Assembly (NCBI GenBank): GCA_964631125.1
Contig: CAZVYN010000016.1
Location: forward strand, 1 to 56,982
Direction of reading: 5' to 3'
Origin: CAZVYN01 sp964631125
Lineage (GTDB): Bacteria > Eisenbacteria > RBG-16-71-46 > CAIMUX01
Length of the DNA stretch: 56,982 nt
A model generated the notes under the pieces. That model ran no database searches. It was given only the letters and a program-made list of their open reading frames with translations, and was not told the origin of the DNA. Numbering within the stretch: the stretch's first letter is position 1; each line of letters starts with the position of its first letter. Shown here one piece after another: positions 49,184 to 56,982 of the stretch. The position numbers were made by a program, and so were the translations under genes.

Positions 49184-51631
49184 CTATCTGCCCGAGAGCA
49201 CGCGGTGGAGCACGCGCGCGAGCCCCTCCACGCTGTTGGGCTTGAGCACCAGTTCGGTGACTCCGAGCTCACGAGCGGCTTGGACGTCCTCGGGCTTGAA
49301 GTAGCCGGAGATGAGCACCAGAGGGACGCCTGGCCTGCCGCGGAGCACCTCACGCGCGAACTCGACTCCCGACATTCCCGGCATCGCGATGACGGACACG
49401 ACGGCGTCGTAATCCATCGGACGGAGGCGGAACGCTTGGAGCGCGTGGACCGGATCCGTGAACCCGGACACGCGATAGCCGAAGCTCTCCAGGAGACGCC
49501 CCGAGAGGTAGACCAGCGACTCCTCGTCGTCCAGATAGAGGATGTGTTCGCCTCGGGCCTCGGGAGTTCGATCCGTCGGCGCCTGTGCCCCGCCGCAGTG
49601 TTGCTCGATGGCTGGAAGGTAGACCTGGAACGACGACCCAGCTCCGGGTCGACTCGACACCACGAGGGCGCCGTCGTGGCTCTTCACGATTCCATGGACG
49701 ACCGACAAGCCGAGTCCGGTCCCTTTTCCCGCCGCTTTCGTCGTGAAGAAGGGTTCGAAGATCCGCTCCTGGGTGGCCTTGTCCATGCCGCAGCCATGGT
49801 CGACGACGGAGAGACGCACGTACGGTCCGAGGGCGAGGTCGGGCGACTGACGCTTCAGCTCCGCGTCGACCTCGACGCACTCCAGGCGGATCTCGACCAC
49901 ACCGGCGCTGTCGCCGGTGGCGTGGGCCGCGTTCGTTCCGAGATTCATCATCACTTGATGGATCTGGCCGGAGTCCGCCGAGACATGCGCCGTGTCCGGA
50001 TCCAGATCCGTGTGGATCTCGACTTTCGGCGTCAGCGAAGCACGCAGTAGCTTCACTGCATCCTCGACGACCGGCTGCAGTTGGATGACCTCGCGCTTGG
50101 GCGGCTCTCGCCGACTGAAGGTGAGGATCTGGCGGACCAGGTCGGCGGCGCGGGCCGCGGCTCTCTCGATCTCGACCAACCGCTCTCTCGCCGGATGACC
50201 GGAGGGCAGCTCTCCTTCGGCTACCTTCGTGTTCCCCCGGATGGCGGACAAGATGTTGTTGAAGTCGTGCGCGATCCCGCCGGTGAGAGTGCCGAGCGAC
50301 TGCAGGCGCTGCGCGTGACGAAGTTGAGCTTCCAGGATTGCGCGGTCGGCCTCCGACTTCTTGTACGCCGTGATGTCCTGCACCATCCCGATCGCATAGT
50401 GCAGTCGACGGTCGGGGCCACGGACGGCCGAGACGGTCAATCGCCCGCAGACCACCGTCCCGTCCTTGCGCAGATACTGCTTCTCGATCTCGTAGGTGTC
50501 ACGCTCGCCGGTCAGGAGCGAGAGATAGAACTCGGCGTCGGTCGCCGCGTAGTCGGGGAGAGTGAACTCCGCGATCCGCATCTCGGCGAGTTCGGCCGCG
50601 TTGTAACCAAGGAATCGCTCGAACGCGGGATTGCATTTGATGGGGCGGCCGTCGGGGTCGACGAGCGCCATCCCGATGCCGGCCTGCTCGAAGAGGACGC
50701 GCAGTTGCGTCTCGCTCTGCTTCAGAGCCGCGACGGCCCAGCGGTGGTCCAGGTGAGAGCTCAACATCTCGGCCAAGGACTCGAGCAGCGCGCGTTCCTC
50801 TTTCAGGAACGGTCCCTCGGCCGCAGTCGGTCTCGGCTCGACGTAAGCCACTTCGACGACGCCTTGTTGGCCGCCCCCGGAGAACGCCGCCGATTGCTTC
50901 CACTCCGCCTCTCGCCATCCTTCTGTCGTGGCTTCGAGCGAACCACACACGACTCGGGCCTCGCAGACGTCGCCGTGTTGCCAACCCTGGGGCAGCAGTC
51001 GCGCCAAGTCCGAAAGGAACTCTTTCGTCATCGGCCGCTCGGCCTGGAGCAATCGCGCGGCGCCATGCAGCACCGTCAGCTCCTTCACGCGCTCATTCAG
51101 GATGTGGATCAGGCGCCGACGCTCGAGCTCGTCCCGTCCTCGGCCGATGGCGATGGCCGCGAGGTGGGTGGCCGCCTCCACGAGTCGGGCCTCTCGGTGG
51201 GACGGACCGCGAGTCTCGCGGTAGTACATCGCGAACGTGCCCAGCACCTGCCGATTCGGCGCGAAGATCGGGCTCGACCAACAGGCGAGCAGGCCATGGG
51301 GCAGAGCCAGGTGCTTGAAGCGCGCCCACGCCGGGTGCGTCGCGATGTCCTCGACGATCACCACCTCGCCGGTGAACGCCGCGGTCCCGCAGGAACCAGA
51401 CTCGAGCCCGATCACCGTGCCGTCGATCGCGTCCGCATACGCCCGCGGCAGACTCGGCGCCGCGCCGTGTCGCAACGTGCCCTGTTCGCCGTCGAGCAAG
51501 AGGATCGAACACGCCATGTCGGCCGACTCTTGCTCGACCATCCGCACGATCCGATCGAGCACCGGAGAGAGATCATCTCCCGCCGCGATCTGCTCGAGAA
51601 TCTCCAGCCGCGTGATGTCGAACGAACTCAT
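49184..51631 (-). CDS. Hybrid histidine kinase (GAF-PAS-HisKA-HATPase-receiver) with a defective receiver
   Basis: The soluble product has 815 residues. A GAF domain occupies about residues 10-165 (ACSILLLDGEQGTLRHGAAP; GSCGTAAFTGEVVIVEDIAT), a second GAF-like region about 180-295, PAS about 310-420 (VLFEQAGIGMALVDPDGRPI), then HisKA with GTLTGGIAHDFNNILSAIRG and ATPase with NLGTNAAHAT and KGTGLGLSVVHGIVKSH. The C-terminal receiver (HILYLDDEESLVYLSG) reads VVSVIAMPGMSGVEFAREVL: Val747 replaces the phospho-acceptor Asp that should precede I-A-M-P-G. A one-base change (GAC to GTC) explains it. No partner regulator lies next to it. Confidence 0.92.
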   Translation of the reverse strand: MSSFDITRLEILEQIAAGDDLSPVLDRIVRMVEQESADMACSILLLDGEQGTLRHGAAPSLPRAYADAIDGTVIGLESGSCGTAAFTGEVVIVEDIATHPAWARFKHLALPHGLLACWSSPIFAPNRQVLGTFAMYYRETRGPSHREARLVEAATHLAAIAIGRGRDELERRRLIHILNERVKELTVLHGAARLLQAERPMTKEFLSDLARLLPQGWQHGDVCEARVVCGSLEATTEGWREAEWKQSAAFSGGGQQGVVEVAYVEPRPTAAEGPFLKEERALLESLAEMLSSHLDHRWAVAALKQSETQLRVLFEQAGIGMALVDPDGRPIKCNPAFERFLGYNAAELAEMRIAEFTLPDYAATDAEFYLSLLTGERDTYEIEKQYLRKDGTVVCGRLTVSAVRGPDRRLHYAIGMVQDITAYKKSEADRAILEAQLRHAQRLQSLGTLTGGIAHDFNNILSAIRGNTKVAEGELPSGHPARERLVEIERAAARAADLVRQILTFSRREPPKREVIQLQPVVEDAVKLLRASLTPKVEIHTDLDPDTAHVSADSGQIHQVMMNLGTNAAHATGDSAGVVEIRLECVEVDAELKRQSPDLALGPYVRLSVVDHGCGMDKATQERIFEPFFTTKAAGKGTGLGLSVVHGIVKSHDGALVVSSRPGAGSSFQVYLPAIEQHCGGAQAPTDRTPEARGEHILYLDDEESLVYLSGRLLESFGYRVSGFTDPVHALQAFRLRPMDYDAVVSVIAMPGMSGVEFAREVLRGRPGVPLVLISGYFKPEDVQAARELGVTELVLKPNSVEGLARVLHRVLSGR

Positions 51632-51666
51632 GGTGATCCAGAGTAGACGCCTGGGCGGGCGGGCGG

Positions 51667-51909
51667 CTATGCCGCCTTCTTCTCCGCCTGTTTCCCCGCC
51701 AGTTTCTCCGCCAGCCGATCGAGAGTGAGTGCGATCGACTCACGCACCGGTTTGATGGCCTCGGCGAGCTTCTCGTACGAGACCGGCCCTTCGCTCAAAC
51801 CGCGCAGAGTACGCAAGGTGATCGAGTGCTGGCTGCGAGTCCTGACGTCCAGCACCCCTCGCTCCGTATTGGAGATCAAGTCGGACGAACTCCACTGCCA
51901 GAACCTCAA
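51667..51909 (-). CDS. Small hypothetical protein, possibly a deletion remnant
   Basis: The product would have 80 residues. Its start, MRFWQWSSSDLISNTERGVL, resembles the beginning of a group of uncharacterised proteins with F-W-x-W-A-x-S-D-L at the N-terminus, while the rest (EKLAEAIKPVRESIALTLDR, LAEKLAGKQAEKKAA) is a charged helix. The abrupt change suggests that the middle of a larger gene was lost. There is no strong ribosome site. It lies 35 bp downstream of the kinase... on the minus strand it precedes the kinase gene by 35 bp and could lead its transcript. Confidence 0.4.
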   Translation of the reverse strand: MRFWQWSSSDLISNTERGVLDVRTRSQHSITLRTLRGLSEGPVSYEKLAEAIKPVRESIALTLDRLAEKLAGKQAEKKAA

Positions 51910-52079
51910 GACATCGGTCAGCAGTCGTCAACGAGGACGCGGATGTCGAGTAGCCGAGCTACGGTGACGTCGACACAACAGACCGACTGAGGACAAGGCG
52001 CCAAAGGAACCGCGGATAGTCACGGAGCGGTAACCCTTGGACGCCCTGGCGGCAGGCTCGGCGCTCGCGCGGCGAGCAG

Positions 52080-53135
52080 CTAGCGGCGCAGTCTGGCGAG
52101 GAGGGCGTTCGTCCGCGCGAGTTCGAACCTCGCTGGATCGAACGGGCCGCCCGCCCATGCACGCATGTCGCGGTGCTCCGGGTGTCGCGGGTCCGCGAGG
52201 ATCGACAGGAATCGGGCATAGCCCGGGATGCCCCCCACATCTTCCGGCGGGCACGCGCCCTTGCCGGCCACGACCAGAGGAGGCCCCTGCGCTCCTCGCG
52301 ATGATGCTCTGAGCACGATGTCGTGCTGCCATCCATCCCCGAAGTCGTATTCGTAGACGAGCCGGTCGCCGACTTTCTTCATCAGATCTCGCAGCCGCAC
52401 CTTGCGCTCGTCGTCGTAGCGTCGCCCCCAATCGGCGTCACCCTGGGCGCCGAGAAACCGGTCCTTCTGCCGGAAATGGTGGAGATGGCTATCCGTCCAC
52501 CCCATCGCGCGCTGCAGAATCTCGTGCAGGTCGCCCAGCGTGCAATCCGGCGCGACCTCGATCCGCCGCCAGATCCGCGGCTTGCTTTGGCGGAGCGTCA
52601 CCTCGAGCGTGAACCTGAGCGGCGCCGTCCGGTCCTCGGCCTGGGGTGAGCGTTCGGGGCGGCGTCGCTCGCGGGCCTTCGCGGGCCGCCCGGCGTTCGG
52701 CGGGACCTCCAAACCCGGGAGAACCGGGAGGGGGAGCGCCGCTGCACCGGCTGGCGCCCAGGTGTTGGGTCGCCGGACGATGCCCAGCGCGGACTCGATC
52801 TCCTTCGCCTTCGCCTGCGCGGACGCCACGCTGGCCCCACATGCGCGCGCGAGGTCCTGAACCGTGCAGTGCTGGCGGCCCTGCGTATCGAAGGAAGTCT
52901 CGCGCGTAATGACGAGCAACAGCCCCGCCGCCCAGGTGTGCGCCCGCCCCTGCAGGATCCGAGGCGGTCGATCGAGCGCGAGCTCGGCCGCCATTTTCCT
53001 CCCGAGCTGCGCGCACTCAGCATCCAGCAGCTTCGCCGACGCCGCATCCGTGATCTCGACGATCGCTTGATACCGCGGACGCACCGATTCCGGCACGGCG
53101 GAGGGTCGGCTCGTACCCCGCGCAGCCTGTCCCAC
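52080..53135 (-). CDS. DUF6398 plus plasmid pRiA4b ORF-3-like protein
   Basis: Two domains are clear. The N-terminal DUF6398-like part runs SVRPRYQAIVEITDAASAKL, GRKMAAELALDRPPRILQG, HTWAAGLLLVITRE, and includes an HTH-like TVQDLARACGASVASAQAKA. The C-terminal PRiA4_ORF3 domain has FTLEVTLRQSKPRIWRRIEV, LGDLHEILQRAMGWTDSHLH, VYEYDFGDGWQHDIVLRASS and GGIPGYARFLSILADPRHPE. A Pro/Arg-rich linker joins them. Function is unknown; the family is frequent near mobile DNA. The frame is open to 53237, but those residues are antisense to the Hint frame; GTG at 53135 is my choice and the start is uncertain. Confidence 0.78.
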   Translation of the reverse strand: MGQAARGTSRPSAVPESVRPRYQAIVEITDAASAKLLDAECAQLGRKMAAELALDRPPRILQGRAHTWAAGLLLVITRETSFDTQGRQHCTVQDLARACGASVASAQAKAKEIESALGIVRRPNTWAPAGAAALPLPVLPGLEVPPNAGRPAKARERRRPERSPQAEDRTAPLRFTLEVTLRQSKPRIWRRIEVAPDCTLGDLHEILQRAMGWTDSHLHHFRQKDRFLGAQGDADWGRRYDDERKVRLRDLMKKVGDRLVYEYDFGDGWQHDIVLRASSRGAQGPPLVVAGKGACPPEDVGGIPGYARFLSILADPRHPEHRDMRAWAGGPFDPARFELARTNALLARLRR

Positions 53136-53187
53136 CTCGCGGTTCCGCCCGGGCTGCGGGAGCCCATCGAGCGTAGAAAAGTTCCCC

Positions 53188-53607
53188 GTGTCCAGCGCGA
53201 GGCACTCGATATCGAACAAGCCGATCGAAGACATCATGCCGGGAGATCGCGTGCTCGCATTCGACGAATTCGGCGGGAGCGCAAAGTTCGCGGAAGTACT
53301 CGCTGTGCACGCGCCAAGGCAAGCATCGTATTATTTCGTCATTAACGGAGATCTGCGTGGCGCGGCGAGTCATCCCATGCTCAGCGGCGGGAACTGGGTG
53401 CAAGCGGTTCTTTTGAACGTTGGTGATCTACTCACGCTGCCAAACGGATCAAAACTCCCGATATTCGCAATCGAGCGGATTGACGAAGACGTGACGGTGT
53501 TCAATTTCGCCGGTTCGTCTGGGACGTTCGCCGCCGGTGGCGTAGTCGTGCACAACAAAGACCTGCCGTATGAGCAGCAGCCGTGTTTGGAAGGTTGCGA
53601 CGAGTAG
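53188..53607 (+). CDS. Hint-domain (intein/hedgehog-type) protein, probably 5'-truncated
   Basis: The frame encodes 139 residues. KPIEDIMPGDRVLAFDEFGG is Hint block A/B, GDLRGAASHPMLSGGNWVQA contains the block B-like H, and VTVFNFAGSSGTFAAGGVVV followed by HNKD is the C-terminal splicing block (His-Asn). In intact Hint proteins about 12 residues with a Cys or Ser nucleophile precede KPIED; here the upstream frame has no such block and the only start is GTG at 53188. The region is visibly richer in A and T than its neighbours, which suggests transfer. Hint domains self-process secreted or toxin proteins. It faces the DUF6398 gene head to head. Confidence 0.65.
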   Translation: MSSARHSISNKPIEDIMPGDRVLAFDEFGGSAKFAEVLAVHAPRQASYYFVINGDLRGAASHPMLSGGNWVQAVLLNVGDLLTLPNGSKLPIFAIERIDEDVTVFNFAGSSGTFAAGGVVVHNKDLPYEQQPCLEGCDE

Positions 53608-53852
53608 CTAAACCCGATCTCACAAAACTGACCGACGGCGTTTCGTGCGGGGCGCGCGCCCGAACTGGATCGCTTGCGCCAAGGCTTGCGCCCCGCCAAC
53701 GCCCGCCTCTCTTCTTTTTGGGTTGGTGAGTGCAAAGGGTGTACATCTGAGAGGGGTCGGACGGTGCTAGTTCGTGTCGCGTATCAGTGGGAGATCTTCA
53801 GTAGCGGCGGCAACTCGCGTCGGGGGTTATCCGTACAAGGGAGGAACGCAAC
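53608..53852. other. 245-bp spacer between the Hint frame and the TolB-like lipoprotein gene
   Basis: I see no gene and no terminator. The last 20 bases hold the ribosome site GGGAGGAA for the gene at 53853. Confidence 0.4.
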
Positions 53853-55751
53853 GTGGTGAACCTACGCCGGTGGTGGCTCTCTGTCTTGTTGGTCTGTTGG
53901 GTCGGGTGTGGGGATGACAAGGGGACGCCGCCCGATACGACGCCGCCAAGCGCGGTGGGGGATCTGCGGGTCGCGGGAACCGCCCTCGATGGGGTGACGC
54001 TTAGCTGGACAGCGACCGGCGATGACGCGGGCTTCGGACAGGCGGCAAGATACGAGGTCCGCTACGGCGCGGCCCTGTTCGCCGCTTCGGACTGGGACTC
54101 CGCAACGGTGGCGCCGTCCCCCCCCACTCCCAAGGTCGGCGGCGGAGCAGAGGTGTTCGCGATTTCGAACCTGCCGGTCGGGGTCTGGCGCTTTGGCGTC
54201 AAAGTGCTCGATGAAGCCTCCAACGTGTCGCCAATCTCGAACATCGTGGCAGCGACGGTGATTGGAGATCCACCGCCTGCGCAGATCACGGATCTCGCTG
54301 TTGTGTCGGATGACGGCGACAGTGTGACGCTGAGTTGGACGGCGCCAGGAGCAGACGGCAACGCGGGAACGGCATCGGTCTACGACCTACGACATGCTTC
54401 GACAACGTTGACGGAGGCGACGTGGGGCGACGCGGTCGCGATCCAGGGAGTGCCGGCCCCAAGAGTGGCGGGGAGCGTCGAGACGTTCACGGTCGAGGGA
54501 CTAGAAGTAGGGGTAGAGCACTTCTTCGCGCTCAAGGCGGCGGACGGGACGCCAACGTATTCCCCATTGTCGAACGTCGTGAGCGTGACGTTGGAATCCG
54601 ACACGCCGCCTGGGCGTGTGACAGATCTCGCGGTGACCTCGGGGAACGACACAAGCGTGACGTTGAGTTGGACCGCGCCCGGCGCGGACGGCGATTCGGG
54701 CAGAGCGGCCGAGTACGACCTGCGGTACGCGATCGGCGCCCTTACCGAAGAGACGTGGGCGGCCGCGACCCGGGTCAAGGGAGTCCCGCCGCCCGAGCCG
54801 GCGGGGACCACCGAAACTCTCACGATCTCCGGTCTCGAATCCAACGAGACGTACGCATTCGGACTGAAGACTAGCGACGACACTCCCCTTTTGTCAGAAC
54901 TGTCGAACGTCGCCGTTGCTTCGACTGCCTCGCTCGTCCAACTCACGCACAGTTCCAGCCCGAGCGGAGCGTACGATCCCGCGTGGTCTCCCGACGGGCG
55001 GCAAATCGCGTTCGAAGCAGATTGGGCGGGACCCCGCGGATATTCCGAACTCTATTTGATCCCGGCGAGCGGCGGTGAGGCGGTCCAGTTGACAAATGAA
55101 GTGGACGCCGCATTGGCTCCTGCTTGGTCTCCAGACGGCGCGCAGATTGCGTACGTGGCCCGCCGCAACAATGTCCGTGAACTCTGGGCTATCGCTCCTG
55201 TCCCCGGTTCGAAGCCGACTCTCCTGGTCCGCGAAGACGGACGCGACATCTCAGGTTGCGCGTGGTCGCCGCACGGTAACCGTCTCGCCTACGTCGTGCT
55301 GGTCTCCCAATTTCCGTTCGTCTCGGAGATCTACACCGTCGACACAGTCGGCGGGAGTCCCGAGTTGCTGGCGCGGGGCGGCACCGAGAATGGTTCCCCG
55401 GACTGGTCGCCCGACGGCACGCAGATCGCATTTAATTCCGATCGAGGCGGTTCATCCGACATCTGGGTCGTCGACGCGACCGGTGGCGAGCCGATTCAAC
55501 TGACCAACGACCCAGCCTACGAAACGACGCCGGCGTGGTCGCCCGATGGCGCCGAGATCGCGTTCGCGTCCTTCGCGTCCGGGAACTCCGACATCTGGCT
55601 CATTTCGATGAGCGGGACGGCTGCGGTCCAGGTAACTTCCGAACCGACGGACGAGTACGGCCCATCTTGGTCGCCGGACGGGTCCCGCATCACTTTCGTC
55701 GCGGTCACGAGCGCGTTCATAGGCGATATCTGGACCGTGCGGCTGAAGTAG
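53853..55751 (+). CDS. Lipoprotein with three FnIII domains and a TolB-like beta propeller
   Basis: The product has 632 residues. GTG at 53853 follows GGGAGGAA and gives a lipoprotein signal ending W-V-G-C (C19). Three fibronectin III units follow at about residues 28-130, 135-240 and 245-345, each with the L-S-W-T-A-x-G-x-D loop seen in the FnIII protein at 3064. The C-terminal half is a TolB-type propeller of five or six PD40 blades, recognised by repeats such as DPAWSPDGRQIAFEAD, APAWSPDGAQIAYVAR, SPDWSPDGTQIAFNSD and TPAWSPDGAEIAFASF. It probably sits in the outer membrane and binds a protein partner. It is alone on its strand. Confidence 0.92.
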   Translation: MVNLRRWWLSVLLVCWVGCGDDKGTPPDTTPPSAVGDLRVAGTALDGVTLSWTATGDDAGFGQAARYEVRYGAALFAASDWDSATVAPSPPTPKVGGGAEVFAISNLPVGVWRFGVKVLDEASNVSPISNIVAATVIGDPPPAQITDLAVVSDDGDSVTLSWTAPGADGNAGTASVYDLRHASTTLTEATWGDAVAIQGVPAPRVAGSVETFTVEGLEVGVEHFFALKAADGTPTYSPLSNVVSVTLESDTPPGRVTDLAVTSGNDTSVTLSWTAPGADGDSGRAAEYDLRYAIGALTEETWAAATRVKGVPPPEPAGTTETLTISGLESNETYAFGLKTSDDTPLLSELSNVAVASTASLVQLTHSSSPSGAYDPAWSPDGRQIAFEADWAGPRGYSELYLIPASGGEAVQLTNEVDAALAPAWSPDGAQIAYVARRNNVRELWAIAPVPGSKPTLLVREDGRDISGCAWSPHGNRLAYVVLVSQFPFVSEIYTVDTVGGSPELLARGGTENGSPDWSPDGTQIAFNSDRGGSSDIWVVDATGGEPIQLTNDPAYETTPAWSPDGAEIAFASFASGNSDIWLISMSGTAAVQVTSEPTDEYGPSWSPDGSRITFVAVTSAFIGDIWTVRLK

Positions 55752-55832
55752 CAAGTTTCGGCGCTTCCGGCTTTCGGGGTAACCGTTCGCCCAAGCACGT
55801 CTTGACGGTTGGTCCCCGACCCGGCGCCGAGC

Positions 55833-55985
55833 TCAGGAGTTGCGGACGATCCGATCGAGGACTTCGTTGCGGCGAGCGGTCAGCTCGGGTTCGAAGTGTT
55901 CCTTCCAGCCGTGCGGCGTGAGTTTGCGGACGTCGCTGCAAGTCGAGATGCGCAACAGCACGTCTCTGAAGTAGTCGGTCGCGGT
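55833..55985 (-). pseudogene. C-terminal fragment of an IS66-like transposase
   Basis: A minus-strand frame ending at TGA (55835-55833) reads ATDYFRDVLLRISTCSDVRK, then LTPHGWKEHFEPEL and TARRNEVLDRIVRNS. The Y-x-R-D-V-L-x-R-I ... L-T-P-x-x-W pattern is the usual C-terminal tail of IS66-type DDE transposases. It joins directly to the 3' end of the group II intron remnant, so the intron seems to have inserted in this transposase gene. Nothing else of the gene is present. Confidence 0.5.
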
Positions 55986-56667
55986 AGGGACGCCGGTTAC
56001 CCAGCGCCCCCCGCACGGATCCCAGCGAGCGCTGCTAACGCACTGGGCTCTTGCCTTGGATACGAGCGTCGAACCGCGCTTCGGGCCAGGGATGCAGGAT
56101 CTTGGGTGTCGGAAGCCAGCGTTGCAGGCGCCGCTGGATTCGAGCCCAGGTCATTCGATCTCGCTGACTGCGACGCCTCAGGGCGCGAAGCCAGTGACGA
56201 GCGACTTGGGTTCGAAAGCGTCCCAGGGCATGGATGTTCGTCGGCACCGCGTGGTACGCGAAGTACCCACGCACGACCGCACCCAGCCAACGTCCCTGTT
56301 CTGCAACTGGAAGGTGCCACCGGACTCGGAGACCGTCCTTGACCGCCCGCAGCCTCGCCGTGAGTCGCTTCCGCATGGTTCGCCGCATGACGAGGAACTC
56401 GCCCTTCTGGGTCTTCGCGCACAGGTGCGTGAAGCCCAGGAAGTCGAAGGTCTCGGGTTTGCCGAGACCTCGTTCCGCTCGTCTCGCCGCTGCATATCGT
56501 CCGAACTCGATCAGGCGTGTCTTCTCGGGATGTAACTCCAAAGAAAACAGCCTCAACCGAACTCGGAGATCGTCGAGGAAGTGTTCAGCGTCGCTTCGGT
56601 GCTGGAACCCGACGATGAAGTCGTCGGCGTAACGGACGATGACGACATCACCGCTGACCAGCGACAA
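55986..56667 (-). mobile_element. Remnant of a group II intron (3' part)
   Basis: The maturase fragment at 56035-56667 is followed by a stem (minus strand: GGGCGCTGGGTAACCGGCGT and CCCTAC) like domain VI with its bulged A and the conserved end of bacterial group II introns. Domain V is not recognisable and the 5' half of the intron is missing. The exon after the end is the IS66-like tail. Confidence 0.55.
56035..56667 (-). pseudogene. ltrA: Group II intron reverse transcriptase/maturase, 5'-truncated
   Basis: The frame gives 210 residues of the C-terminal half of a 450 to 500 residue protein. It opens at the catalytic palm motif, VVIVRYADDFIVGFQHRSDA (Y-A-D-D), then LHPEKTRLIEFGRYAAARR and FDFLGFTHLCAKT, all standard group II RT segments 5 to 7. 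The X/maturase domain and the typical end WLPTPKILHPWPEARFDAR and QGKSPVR follow. Upstream of the Y-A-D-D the sequence is unrelated, so RT segments 1 to 4 are lost and the protein cannot reverse transcribe. Confidence 0.88.
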
Positions 56668-56796
56668 CTACTTTTCCCGTCGTGTTGCCTCACAGAGCGA
56701 TGTTACCCGCGCCGACAGCGAAATCGTGCGCAGCACTTGTACCGGGGATGTCCCGTCCGCCGTTGAAAGTCGGCGACGGTCCACGCACGAGAACAT

Positions 56797-56982
56797 CTAC
56801 GCGACAGCCTTCTCGATGTCTACATCTTGGGGTCTGACGATCCTCTTCAGGGCCTCGAGGAGTCGGGGCATCTGGTGATGACCACGGATGCGGCGGAACT
56901 TCTTCTGTGCTTCGAGCGCGGCCGTCAGGGGGTGTCCAGAACTCTGTGTAACCGGCGCTTCCATCTGTGACTCAGATTCTTC
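56797..56982 (-). pseudogene. Transposase-like C-terminal fragment, runs off the window
   Basis: A minus-strand frame open at the window edge ends at TAG (56799-56797). Its 61 visible residues include LTAALEAQKKFRRIRGHHQM and PRLLEALKRIVRPQDVDIE, the sort of basic K-K-F-R-R-I-x-G tail found at the end of some IS transposases. I cannot name the IS family. It stands just before the truncated maturase on the same strand, so the maturase truncation may be the result of this insertion. Confidence 0.4.

Noticed and set aside
53136..53237. N-terminal extension of the DUF6398 protein to ATG 53237
   Set aside because: These residues lie antisense to the conserved Hint blocks, have no homology to DUF6398 and no ribosome site.
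1..56982. tRNA, rRNA or replication origin
   Set aside because: I looked for T-loop/anticodon patterns and iteron or DnaA-box clusters by eye and found none that I could support.

Overview
The window is about 57 kb of GC-rich bacterial chromosome with dense genes on both strands, one 100-base run of N, and no rRNA or tRNA that I could recognise. Several traits point to an environmental didermic bacterium of the FCB type, such as Eisenbacteria, Krumholzibacteriota or Latescibacterota-like lineages: secreted proteins made of fibronectin III repeats that end in a FlgD/T9SS-like C-terminal domain, many lipoproteins, LpoB, and a serine palmitoyltransferase cluster. This placement is inference from gene content; no marker gene settles it.

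Layout. Bases 1-12450 form a cell-surface polysaccharide region: four glycosyltransferases, a polysaccharide pyruvyl transferase, a polysaccharide deacetylase and a 1690-residue FnIII protein. Bases 12454-16330 hold an LpoB/COG3014 lipoprotein pair and a secreted protein that ends in a clear terminator. Bases 16355-19967 hold SxtJ, a NodU-type carbamoyltransferase and an HpnA-like epimerase. Bases 20087-26769 hold a TonB-C-like protein, a 14-bp tandem repeat interrupted by the assembly gap, two tandem D,D-carboxypeptidases, an aminotransferase and a histidinol-phosphatase-like enzyme. Bases 26924-31075 hold an isochorismatase, an SRPBCC protein, a Maf protein overlapping a squalene/phytoene synthase, a gutted Fpg remnant and TerC.

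The most interesting part is 31102-36470. A Calx-beta/redoxin lipoprotein is interrupted by an in-frame TGA in a U-G-Y-C motif, followed at once by a SECIS-like hairpin, so it is very probably a selenoprotein. It converges on a tight four-gene operon (Spt, GNAT-type N-acyltransferase, NAD-dependent reductase, PAP2-family enzyme) that reads as a bacterial ceramide and phosphosphingolipid pathway.

Bases 36691-40600 hold a methyltransferase, a YaiI-family protein, and a hybrid histidine kinase followed by the tail of a Fis-type HTH. Bases 40688-46748 look like a metal-resistance island: a Met/His-rich exported protein, a truncated radical-copper oxidase, a CPMH metal-binding protein, a DUF305 lipoprotein, a tiny Cys protein with a repeat expansion, and a P2-type ATPase. 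Bases 46833-51631 hold a BlaI/M56/DUF1579 operon with a BlaI-like operator, and a second hybrid kinase whose receiver has lost its phospho-acceptor Asp. From 51667 to the end lies a decaying, mobile-element-rich stretch: a DUF6398/pRiA4b-ORF3 protein, an orphan Hint fragment, a FnIII/TolB-propeller lipoprotein, an IS66-like tail, a group II intron maturase remnant and another transposase-like tail.
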